This document shows, piece by piece, positions 18,092-25,386 of a stretch of 64,000 nt of DNA. Made by a program: the position numbers and the translations under genes. The stretch comes from DASPHG01 sp963748315 (GTDB lineage: Bacteria > Actinomycetota > Thermoleophilia > Solirubrobacterales > Thermoleophilaceae), in NCBI GenBank assembly GCA_963748315.1, contig CAVVIK010000010.1, positions 382,825 to 446,824 on the forward strand, in the 5' to 3' direction. A model generated the notes under the pieces. The model worked only from the letters and a program-made list of their open reading frames with translations, was not told the origin of the DNA and did not search any database. The stretch's first letter is position 1. Every line of letters begins with the position of its first letter.

Positions 18092-18802
18092 GTGGCGTTC
18101 CTCGAGATCAAGGACATTCACACCTTCTATGGCACGATCGAGGCCCTGAAGGGCATCTCGCTCGAGGTGAACGAGGGCGAGATCGTCACGCTGATCGGCT
18201 CGAACGGTGCGGGCAAGTCCACGACCCTGCGCTCCGTGTCCGGCATGACGCCGCCGCGTGAGGGCTCGATCAAGTTCAACGGCGAGGAGATCGGCGAGAC
18301 GCCGCCGCAGGAGATCGTCCAGCGCGGGATTTCCCAGGCCCCGGAAGGCCGCCGGATCTTCGACCGTATGTCGGTCCGGGAGAACCTCGAGCTGGGGGCT
18401 TACCTGCGACGCGACACGGACGGGATCCACAAGGACATGGACCGCGTCTTCGACCTCTTCCCGCGGCTGAAGGAGCGCGAGAAGCAGAAGGCGGGCACGA
18501 TGTCGGGCGGCGAGCAGCAGATGCTCGCCATCGGCCGCGCGCTGATGGCGAACCCCAAGCTGTTGCTGCTCGACGAGCCGTCGATGGGCCTCGCGCCGGT
18601 GCTCGTCGAGCGGATCTACGAGACGATCGCCGAGATCAACGAACAGGGGATGACCATCCTGCTGGTCGAACAGAACGCGAACTTCGCGCTCGACGTGTCG
18701 AAGCGCGGCTACGTGCTCGAGACCGGCACGATCGCGCTGTCGGACGAGACCTCGAAGCTGCGCGAGAACCCCGACGTGCAGAAGGCGTACCTGGGCGCAT
18801 GA
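18092..18802 (+). CDS. livF: Branched-chain amino-acid ABC transporter ATPase LivF
   Basis: 236 residues. Walker A is GSNGAGKST (36-44), the signature is MSGGEQQMLAIGRALM, Walker B is LLLLDEPSMGLAP, and the LVEQN switch is typical of LivF. GTG start 2 nt after the livG stop. The stop overlaps the ATG of the next small gene. Confidence 0.95.
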   Translation: MAFLEIKDIHTFYGTIEALKGISLEVNEGEIVTLIGSNGAGKSTTLRSVSGMTPPREGSIKFNGEEIGETPPQEIVQRGISQAPEGRRIFDRMSVRENLELGAYLRRDTDGIHKDMDRVFDLFPRLKEREKQKAGTMSGGEQQMLAIGRALMANPKLLLLDEPSMGLAPVLVERIYETIAEINEQGMTILLVEQNANFALDVSKRGYVLETGTIALSDETSKLRENPDVQKAYLGA

Positions 18803-19083
18803 CGACCGTCGTAGCGGCAATAGGCGCTCAAGCTCTGTATCTCACGTTCGCCTGGCTGGGCTCGGCGATCGTGGCCTCGTGGCTGTCCGATCGCAAGGGC
18901 TACGGCGAGAAGCCCGGGCTTGCCGCCGGCCTGCTCTTGAGCCTGGTCGGTGTCGTGATTTGGCTTGTCTGGCCCGCGCGGGCGGAGTCGCGCTGGAAGG
19001 TGCGGGGGCCGTTCGGTCGCGGCGAGAAGACGGTCGCCGAGGTGCGTGCGGAGCAGCACGCGGGCGACGCCGAGAGCTCCTGA
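18799..19083 (+). CDS. Small membrane protein in the liv operon (94 residues)
   Basis: Not recognised as a named family. Two hydrophobic helices (about 4-27 and 40-60) flank a basic loop WLSDRKGYGEKPG. A basic and then acidic cytoplasmic tail follows (RAESRWKVRGPFGRGEKTV). It overlaps livF by 4 nt (ATGA), so it belongs to the operon and may serve the transporter. That role is inferred from position only. Confidence 0.75.
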   Translation: MTTVVAAIGAQALYLTFAWLGSAIVASWLSDRKGYGEKPGLAAGLLLSLVGVVIWLVWPARAESRWKVRGPFGRGEKTVAEVRAEQHAGDAESS

Positions 19084-19730
19084 CCGGCGAGCAGCCGCCG
19101 AAGCTCGGCGTCCTCGAGCGCATCGGGGCCTGGCTGCACGTGTGGACGCCCCCGCGCGAGGCCGTCGTGCCGCCGCCTCCGTGGCGCAGGATCGCCCTCG
19201 GCGCGATCGTCGCGCTGGCGGTGCTCGGCGGCGCGGCGGCCGTGATCGTGCCCGAGATCGAGGAGGCCAAGGACGAGCGCGCAGAAGCCGAGCGGCGGCG
19301 CGACGCCGCCTTCGAAGAAGCGCAGCGCAGGGAGCTCGCCCGGGAGAGCAGGCCGCACTTCGGCCGCGCCGACAAGCCGGCCGGCAACCTGTCGCCGGCG
19401 GCGGAGCGCCGTGCACGCCGGAAGCTCGTCCAGGACGTTGAGCGGGCGATCACCCGCGACGCGCGCGCCCGTGCCCGCGCCGGCAAGCTCGACGGTCCGA
19501 TCCTCGCGACCCGATGCGAGATCAACCCGCCGTCGCAGCGCCCGCGCGAACGCGATCTGCGCGTGCGCCGGATGGAGTACCAGTGCCTTGCGGTCACCGC
19601 GCACGACCCGCAGGGGCAATTCGTCGTCGGCCACACCTTCGAGGCAGTGGTCGACTACAAGCGCTTCCGGTTCACGTGGGCCAGGGTCTGTTATCCGCCG
19701 GGGGAAGGTTCCGCGCGCCTGACCTGCTGA
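19080..19730 (+). CDS. Single-pass membrane protein, uncharacterised; start uncertain
   Basis: About 216 residues if read from the CTG at 19080, which overlaps the previous stop (CTGA). From the GTG at 19140 it would be 196 residues. One membrane helix (ALGAIVALAVLGGAAAVIV) is followed by a charged coiled-coil-like stretch (EEAKDERAEAERRRDAAFEE) and a soluble Cys-containing domain with ATRCEINPP and YQCLAVTA. The family is unknown. No ATG/GTG/TTG lies between the previous stop and 19140, hence the CTG proposal. Confidence 0.65.
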   Translation: MTGEQPPKLGVLERIGAWLHVWTPPREAVVPPPPWRRIALGAIVALAVLGGAAAVIVPEIEEAKDERAEAERRRDAAFEEAQRRELARESRPHFGRADKPAGNLSPAAERRARRKLVQDVERAITRDARARARAGKLDGPILATRCEINPPSQRPRERDLRVRRMEYQCLAVTAHDPQGQFVVGHTFEAVVDYKRFRFTWARVCYPPGEGSARLTC

Positions 19731-19738
19731 CTGTCCGT

Positions 19739-19744
19739 TATTGT
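19739..19744 (+). promoter_or_regulatory. Candidate -10 box of the polar amino-acid importer
   Basis: TATTGT ends 9 nt before the ATG at 19754, and no Shine-Dalgarno sequence is present. Confidence 0.4.
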
Positions 19745-19753
19745 CAGCCGCCT

Positions 19754-20615
19754 ATGAACAAGCGCTTCCTTCTGTTTCTCCTCACCGCCCTGCTCCTTCT
19801 CGTCGGCACCGCGCTCGCGGCCTGCGGCGACGATGACGACGACGACAGCGGAGGAGGAGGCGGCACCGGTACGACGGCCACGGCCGAGCTCGACCTGATC
19901 AAGGACGGGACGCTCATCGTGGCCTCGGACATTCCGTACCCGCCGTTCGAGCAGGGTGACCCGCCGGACTACGAGGGCTTCGACATCGATCTGATCAACG
20001 AGATCGCCACGCGGCTCGACCTCGAGACGGAGATCAAGGACCTCCCGTTCGACGCTCTACTTCAGGGGAAGCTCGGGACGTTACGACGTCGCGATAGCGG
20101 CGACGACGAGCAGTGGCGACGACGGGCGTAAGCGCGAGCAGAAGGTTGATTTCTCGGACCCGTACTTCAACGCCGAGCAGTCGCTGCTGGTGCGAAAGGA
20201 CGGCGACATCAAGTCGATCGACGATGTCACCTCAGACACGATCATCGGCGCCCAGGACACGACCACAGGCGAGACCTACGCGAACGAGAACACCGACGCG
20301 GACGTGCGGCCGTTCCAGGAGATCGATGACGCGTATCAGGGCCTGGCGAACGGACAGGTCGACGCGGTGATGAATGACCTTCCTTCCACTGACCAGGCAG
20401 TAGAGGACAACCCCGATCTCGAAGTGGTGGACACGTTCGACACCAAGGAGGAGTACGGGATCATCTTCGCCGAGGATCAGGACGCGCTCCGCGAGCAGAT
20501 CAACACCGTCCTCCAGGAGATCAAGGACGACGGAACACTGGACGAGCTGTACCAGAAGTGGTTCCAGAAGGACGCGCCGGCGTCGCTCTTGAAGGCGACG
20601 CACGAGCCGACCTGA
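19754..20615 (+). CDS. Polar amino-acid ABC transporter binding lipoprotein, GlnH-like (frameshifted)
   Basis: A family 3 solute-binding lipoprotein. The signal peptide ends ALAACG, followed by an Asp run and Gly linker. GTLIVASDIPYPPFEQGD and YEGFDIDLINEIATRL are the binding-cleft motifs. Near 20081 one extra T shifts the frame: GKLGT should continue as YDVAIAATTSS, and the rest (VDFSDPYFNAEQSLLV through LDELYQKWFQ) lies in the next frame to 20615. The rest of the gene is fully conserved, so a consensus error is likely. Confidence 0.85.
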
Positions 20616-20665
20616 TCGACCGGACATAGAAGGGGCGGCCGCGGGTCCCCGCGAACGGAGGAGCC

Positions 20666-21405
20666 ATGGACGCGATCATCGAGCAGTACTTCGATCTCTC
20701 CCTCATGTGGGAGAGCCGCAGCGAGGTCCTTGACGGCTTTCGCTACACGCTGCAGCTCTCGCTGGTCGCCGGAGTGCTCGCGCTCGTGTGGGGGCTCATC
20801 CTCGCGGTGCTCCGGCAGATTCCGGGGCGGATCGGGTTGCTCATTCGCATTCCGACGATCGTCTACATCGACGCGTTCCGGGGCGTGCCGATGCTGCTGG
20901 TCGTCCTGCTGATCTACGGCAGCCTCGGGGCGCTCACACAGGAGGACGTGATCCCGAGTTCATCGGGATTCCGACCTGGTTCGATCAGCCCGATGTCTTC
21001 TGGTACGGCGTCTTTGCGATCACACTGACCTACGGTGCGTACATGGCCGAGGTCTACCGCGCGGGAATCGAGGCGGTCCCGAGCGGCCAGATGGAAGCGG
21101 CGCGGTCGCTCGGCATGAGCCACGGCCAGGCGATGCGGCATGTCATCGTGCCGCAGGCGGTTCGCAAGGTGATTCCGCCGCTCCTGAACGACTTCATCGC
21201 TCTGATGAAAGACACCTCGCTCGTCAGCGTGATCGGCCTGATCGAGGTCGTGCAGGTCGGCCGCGACATCCAGTCCGAGACCCTGAACAGCTCGGCGCTG
21301 ATGCTCGGCGCGATCCTGTTCCTGGTGGTCACGATTCCGCTCGCGCGGCTCGTCGACTGGCAGATCGCCCGCCAGCAGGCGCAGTTCCAGCGGGGCCTCG
21401 CTTGA
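20666..21405 (+). CDS. Polar amino-acid ABC transporter permease (frameshifted)
   Basis: HisM/GlnP-type membrane subunit. The first half has FRYTLQLSLVAGVLALVWG and DAFRGVPMLLVVLLIYGSLG. Near 20950 a missing G moves the frame from EDVIP to EFIGIPTWFDQPDVFWYG. The second half carries the EAA loop EAARSLGMSHGQAMRHVIVP. Shine-Dalgarno CGGAGGAG precedes the ATG. The stop overlaps the ATPase start (TTGA). Confidence 0.85.
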
Positions 21406-22163
21406 CCCGGTTGTCCCCGGCGCGGACGATGGTCCGCCTCGAGGGGGTCCGCAAGCGGTTCGGCGACCTGGAGGTGCTGCGCGGGGTTGACCTGGAGGTC
21501 GCGCGGGGCGAGGTCGTCTGCGTGATCGGGCCCAGCGGTTCCGGCAAGAGCACCCTGCTGCGCTGCATCAACTTGCTCGCCCCGCCCGACGAAGGGCACG
21601 TCTTCCTCGAGGGCGTCGAGATCACCGGCAAGCGAACGCAGGCCGAGATCAATCGCGTCCGCCAACGCATCGGAATGGTGTTTCAGCAGTTCAACCTGTT
21701 CCCGCACAAGAGCGCGCTCGAGAACGTGGTCCTGGGCCAAACCGCGGTGCTCGACCGCCCCGAGAAGGAGGCGAGGTCCAAGGCGGAGTCCATCCTCGCG
21801 CGGGTCGGGCTGTCCGACAAGCTCGGCGAGTATCCGGAGCGCCTGTCCGGGGGCCAGCAGCAGCGCGTCGCGATCGCGCGGGCGCTCGCCATGGATCCGC
21901 ACGTGATGCTGTTCGACGAGGTCACGAGCGCGCTCGATCCCGAGCTGATCAAGGAAGTGCTCGACGTCATGCGCGGGCTCGCTGCGGATGGGATGACGAT
22001 GGTCGTGGTCACGCACGAGATGGGGTTCGCGCGCGACGTCGCGAACCAGGTCGTGTTCATGGACGAGGGCGTGATCGTCGAGGAGGGCCCGGTCCGGCGC
22101 GTGATCGACGCTCCGCGCGAGGAGCGGACTAAGCGCTTTCTCGGACTGGTTCTCGAGCACTGA
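21402..22163 (+). CDS. glnQ: Polar amino-acid ABC transporter ATPase, GlnQ-like
   Basis: 253 residues. Walker A is GPSGSGKST, then QFNLFPHKSALENV (typical of GlnQ/HisP), the LSGGQQQRVAIARAL signature, MLFDEVTSALDPEL as Walker B, and VTHEM. The TTG overlapping the permease stop is taken as the start; the ATG at 21429 is an alternative giving the common MVRLEGV N-terminus. It completes a binding protein-permease-ATPase set. Confidence 0.93.
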   Translation: MTRLSPARTMVRLEGVRKRFGDLEVLRGVDLEVARGEVVCVIGPSGSGKSTLLRCINLLAPPDEGHVFLEGVEITGKRTQAEINRVRQRIGMVFQQFNLFPHKSALENVVLGQTAVLDRPEKEARSKAESILARVGLSDKLGEYPERLSGGQQQRVAIARALAMDPHVMLFDEVTSALDPELIKEVLDVMRGLAADGMTMVVVTHEMGFARDVANQVVFMDEGVIVEEGPVRRVIDAPREERTKRFLGLVLEH

Positions 22164-22998
22164 CCGGGCGGCTCGTCGCCGTCAGAAGCCCGATCAGCAC
22201 GAGCGCCGCGCCCGCGACCTGCAGCCCCGTGGGCTCCTCGCCGAGCAGCACCACGCCCAGCGCGAGCGAGGTGAGCGGCTGGAGCGTGAGCAGCACCGAT
22301 GTCACCGCTGCCGGCAGGCGCGGCAGCGAGCCCGTGATCAGGAGCCATCCGACTACCTGCGAGCTGAACGCGAGCAGCACGAGCCAGCCGTGCTCCGGCC
22401 ATGACGGCACGAAGTCGACGTCGCCGATCGCGATTCCCGCAAGGCCGCAGCCGACCGCGGCCACCCATGTCGCCTCGAAGAGCGGTGCCGCCGGCGCCGA
22501 CCCGGTGCCGGACGCGCGGATGAGCAGGATGAATCCCGTGTAGCTGATGGCTGTGATGACCCCGTAGATCGCGCCCTTGGTCGGGTCGCTGCCGTATGCG
22601 CCGTCCTCGAGTACTCCCGAGATCAGCACGATGCCGATGAGCGCGGGCGGCACGGCGATCAGGGTGCGGGCCTCGGGTCGCTCGGCGAGGACGAGCCACG
22701 CCGTGACGCCGACCAGGACCACCTGGAGGTTGCCGAGGACGGTTGCGAGCCCCGCGCCGATGTAGGCGATCGAGTAGTGCCAGGCGACGAGATCGACCGC
22801 GAAGAGGACGCCGGCGAGGTACGCCAGCCGCCGCTGGCGGGGCGTGCGCGGCTCGTTGCGCGCCAAGAGCCAGAGGATCGGGACCGCATAGAAGCAGCGG
22901 AAGAACGCTGACGTGGGCGGGGCGACGTCGGACGCCTTCACGAGGATCGCCGAGAAGGCGATCGTCAGGGCGCCGAGGAGTGCTCCGAGGCGCGGGGA
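22129..22998 (-). CDS. EamA/DMT-superfamily transporter; start displaced by repeat element
   Basis: About 290 residues and ten helices. It starts near SPRLGALLGALTIAFSAILV and ends with VTSVLLTLQPLTSLALGVVLLGEEP, the end-of-EamA signature. No ATG, GTG or TTG lies between the two palindromes and the first helix; the first in-frame GTG (22941) would lose most of that helix. A palindromic repeat (22999-23011) abuts the 5' end and may have removed or replaced the original start. It converges on glnQ with a 35-nt overlap. Substrate unknown. Confidence 0.75.
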   Translation of the reverse strand, partial: SPRLGALLGALTIAFSAILVKASDVAPPTSAFFRCFYAVPILWLLARNEPRTPRQRRLAYLAGVLFAVDLVAWHYSIAYIGAGLATVLGNLQVVLVGVTAWLVLAERPEARTLIAVPPALIGIVLISGVLEDGAYGSDPTKGAIYGVITAISYTGFILLIRASGTGSAPAAPLFEATWVAAVGCGLAGIAIGDVDFVPSWPEHGWLVLLAFSSQVVGWLLITGSLPRLPAAVTSVLLTLQPLTSLALGVVLLGEEPTGLQVAGAALVLIGLLTATSRPVSAREPVRESA

Positions 22999-23060
22999 GG
23001 GGTCTGACCCCGAGATCGTGGCGCTACGTGGCCGGCTGATGGGCTCTGGGGTCAGACCCC
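22999..23060. repeat. Pair of GGGGTCWGACCCC palindromes, BIME-like
   Basis: GGGGTCTGACCCC (22999-23011) and GGGGTCAGACCCC (23048-23060) are separated by 36 nt. The second supplies the TGA stop of the epimerase gene; the first sits at the truncated 5' end of the DMT gene. The core matches the centre of the palindrome at 10263-10295. The paired arrangement resembles bacterial interspersed mosaic elements built from REP units. No transposase is visible nearby. Confidence 0.8.
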
Positions 23061-23939
23061 GGTGGCTGCCCGCAGGGCGTCGTCGAGGTCCGGCCGGGCG
23101 AACGAGTAGCCCTCGTCCAGGAGCCGCGTGGGCACCGCGCGGACGCCGGTCGTGACGACCCACGCCATCTCGCCGTAGAGCGTCCGGATCGCGAGCGCGG
23201 GCACCGGCAGCAGCGCGGGGCGCTTGAGCGCGCGGCCGAGGGCCTTCGAGAGCTCGCTGTTCGTGACGGGCTCGGGCGCCGTGACGTTGTAGGTGCCCCT
23301 GCCCCTGTCGAGCAGGAAGAGCAACGCCCCGACGACATCGTCGAGGTGCACCCAGGGGACGTACTGACTCCCGCCGGCCACCGGCCCGCCGACACCCAGC
23401 TTGAACGGCGTCAGCATCTTCGCGAGCGCGCCGCCATCGCCCGTGAGGACGACCCCGGTCCGCGGGATCGCCACGCGCATCCCGAGCTCCTCGGCCTTGA
23501 GGGCCTCCGCCTCCCATGCCCGCACGACCTGCGCGAGGAAATCGTCGCCCGGGGCAGCCGTCTCGTCGACCGGCTCAGTACCGCGCGCGCCGTAGTAGCC
23601 GATCGCCGACATCGACACGAGCGCCTGCGGCCGCTCGTCGTCCGACAGGCGCGAGAGGGCTTCGACGAGGTGCCTCGTCCCGAGCTCACGCGACTCACGG
23701 ATGCGCCGCTTCGCCGCCGTTGTCCAACGCTGCGCCACGTTCTCGCCCAGCAGGTGCACAACGCCGTCGCGGCCTGCGAGCGCCTCGGGCGGCGGGGGCC
23801 CCGCCGTCGGGTCCGTCCAGTGGACGGTGCCGGGTGCGGCGCGCGAGAGCACCGTCACGTCATCGCCCCGGGCGCGCAATGCGTCGACGACGCGCCGGCC
23901 GATCATGCCGGTGCCGCCTGTGACAGCGAAGCGCTTCAC
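23052..23939 (-). CDS. TIGR01777-family NAD-dependent epimerase (YfcH-like)
   Basis: 295 residues of the extended SDR fold. The nucleotide-binding motif is VTGGTGMIGRRVVDAL at the N-terminus. ENVAQRWTTAAKRRIRESR and SMSAIGYYGARG hold the family active-site region. VPWVHLDDVVGALLFLL and the C-terminal DUF1731-like segment PTRLLDEGYSFARPDLDDAL complete it. The stop codon lies within a palindromic repeat. ATG overlaps the malic enzyme stop, so the two genes form an operon. The substrate of this family is not established. Confidence 0.92.
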   Translation of the reverse strand: MKRFAVTGGTGMIGRRVVDALRARGDDVTVLSRAAPGTVHWTDPTAGPPPPEALAGRDGVVHLLGENVAQRWTTAAKRRIRESRELGTRHLVEALSRLSDDERPQALVSMSAIGYYGARGTEPVDETAAPGDDFLAQVVRAWEAEALKAEELGMRVAIPRTGVVLTGDGGALAKMLTPFKLGVGGPVAGGSQYVPWVHLDDVVGALLFLLDRGRGTYNVTAPEPVTNSELSKALGRALKRPALLPVPALAIRTLYGEMAWVVTTGVRAVPTRLLDEGYSFARPDLDDALRAATGV

Positions 23940-25363
23940 TTGGCCGAGCTTGCGACCGGCTCTCGCGATGCCTTGTCCGCGACGGCGCTGGCGACGGCCG
24001 CGCTCACGTCACGGTTGAAGACGCTCGGCACGATGTAGTCCTCGGCGAGCTCGTCGTCGGAGACCACCTCGGCGATCCCGTGCGCCGCCGCGAGCTTCAT
24101 CTCCTCGGTGATCTTCGGCGCGCGTGCGTCGAGCGCGCCCCGGAAGATCCCGGGGAACGCCAGCACGTTGTTGATCTGATTCGGGTAGTCGGAGCGGCCG
24201 GTCGCCATCACCTTCACGAACGGCGCACACTCCTCCGGCGGCACCTCGGGCACCGGGTTCGCCATGGCGAAGACGAACGGGTCCGAGTTCATCGTCTTCA
24301 CGTCGTCGACCGAGATCACTCCCGGTCCCGACAGCCCGATGAACACGTCCGTCCCCTCCAGCGCGCCGCCCAGTGTCGTCTCGCGCCGATCGGGGTTCGT
24401 GTGCTCGGCGAGCCAGGTTTTGGGGGCGTTCATCTCACCGGACTCGTAGTCGGAGCGCCCCGCGTGGATCGACCCATAGCGGTCGCAGGCGACGATCGAA
24501 GCGACGCCGGCGTCCATCAGAAGCCGCGCCACAGCCACGCCCGCTGCGCCCGCGCCCGCCATCGAGACACTCAGGTCGCTGAGCGCGCGCCCGGTCAGCC
24601 GGCACGCGTTGAGGAGCGCAGCGAGCACGACGATCGCGGTGCCGTGCTGGTCGTCGTGGAACACGGGGATATCCAGCTCCTCGATCAGCCGGTTCTCGAT
24701 CTCGAAGCAGCGCGGCGAGGAGATGTCCTCGAGGTTGATCCCGCCGAACGTCGGCGCGATCAGCCTGACGGCCTGCACGATCTCGTCGGGGTCCTTGGTG
24801 TCGAGGCAGATCGGGAACGCGTCGACGTCCGCGAACTCCTTGAACAGCATCGCCTTGCCCTCCATCACGGGCATCGCCGCCTCGGGGCCGATGTCGCCAA
24901 GGCCGAGCACCGCCGTCCCGTCGGAGACGACGGCGACGGTGTTCTTCTTGATCGTGTACTGGAAGGCCTTGTCGCGGTCCGCGGCGATCTCGTTGCAAAC
25001 GCGAGCGACACCCGGCGTGTAGGCCATCGAGAGGTCGTCGCGCGTCTTGAGCGGGACCTTGAGGCCGGTGTAGATCTTGCCGCCGCGATGGAGCTCGAAG
25101 GTGCGGTCGGTGACCTCGATCACCTGCACGTCGTCGAGGCCCTCGACGACCTGCACCACCCGGTCCCAGTGCTCACGGTCCGAGCAGTCGACTGTGATCT
25201 CGCGCAGGGTCTTGTCCTCGCCCTGGACGAGGATGTCGATGGCGCCGATCTGGCCACCCGCCTCGCCGATCGCCGAGGTCAGCCGCCCGAGCGATCCGGG
25301 CCGCCGCAGGAGCTCCACGCGGAGGATCATCGAGAACTGCGCACTTTGCGACAACGAGCCCAT
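23936..25363 (-). CDS. NAD(P)-dependent malic enzyme with N-terminal ACT domain
   Basis: Oxidatively decarboxylates malate to pyruvate. 475 residues. An ACT domain (about 11-85, ILRVELLRRPGSLGRLTSAI) precedes the catalytic part, suggesting amino-acid control. The malic N-domain has YTPGVARVCNEI and TNGTAVLG-like DGTAVLGLGDIGPEA. FHDDQHGTAIV is the metal-site motif, and SMAGAGAAGVAVARLL is the NAD-binding loop. The start ATG follows TATGAT by 6 nt, divergent from polA. Confidence 0.93.
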   Translation of the reverse strand: MGSLSQSAQFSMILRVELLRRPGSLGRLTSAIGEAGGQIGAIDILVQGEDKTLREITVDCSDREHWDRVVQVVEGLDDVQVIEVTDRTFELHRGGKIYTGLKVPLKTRDDLSMAYTPGVARVCNEIAADRDKAFQYTIKKNTVAVVSDGTAVLGLGDIGPEAAMPVMEGKAMLFKEFADVDAFPICLDTKDPDEIVQAVRLIAPTFGGINLEDISSPRCFEIENRLIEELDIPVFHDDQHGTAIVVLAALLNACRLTGRALSDLSVSMAGAGAAGVAVARLLMDAGVASIVACDRYGSIHAGRSDYESGEMNAPKTWLAEHTNPDRRETTLGGALEGTDVFIGLSGPGVISVDDVKTMNSDPFVFAMANPVPEVPPEECAPFVKVMATGRSDYPNQINNVLAFPGIFRGALDARAPKITEEMKLAAAHGIAEVVSDDELAEDYIVPSVFNRDVSAAVASAVADKASREPVASSAK

Positions 25364-25369
25364 AGACGG

Positions 25370-25379
25370 ATCATAAGAT
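25370..25379. promoter_or_regulatory. Overlapping divergent leaderless promoters of malic enzyme and polA
   Basis: TATGAT on the minus strand (25375-25370) ends 6 nt before the malic enzyme ATG. TAAGAT on the plus strand (25374-25379) ends 7 nt before the polA GTG. The two hexamers share two base pairs and only 23 bp separate the start codons, so the two directions should compete. Confidence 0.55.
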
Positions 25380-25386
25380 CACGCGC

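Noticed and set aside
18092..18802. Possible urea (UrtE) assignment for the Liv ATPase and its operon
   Set aside because: No urease genes are nearby, and the binding-protein and permease motifs fit the general branched-chain amino-acid type equally well or better.
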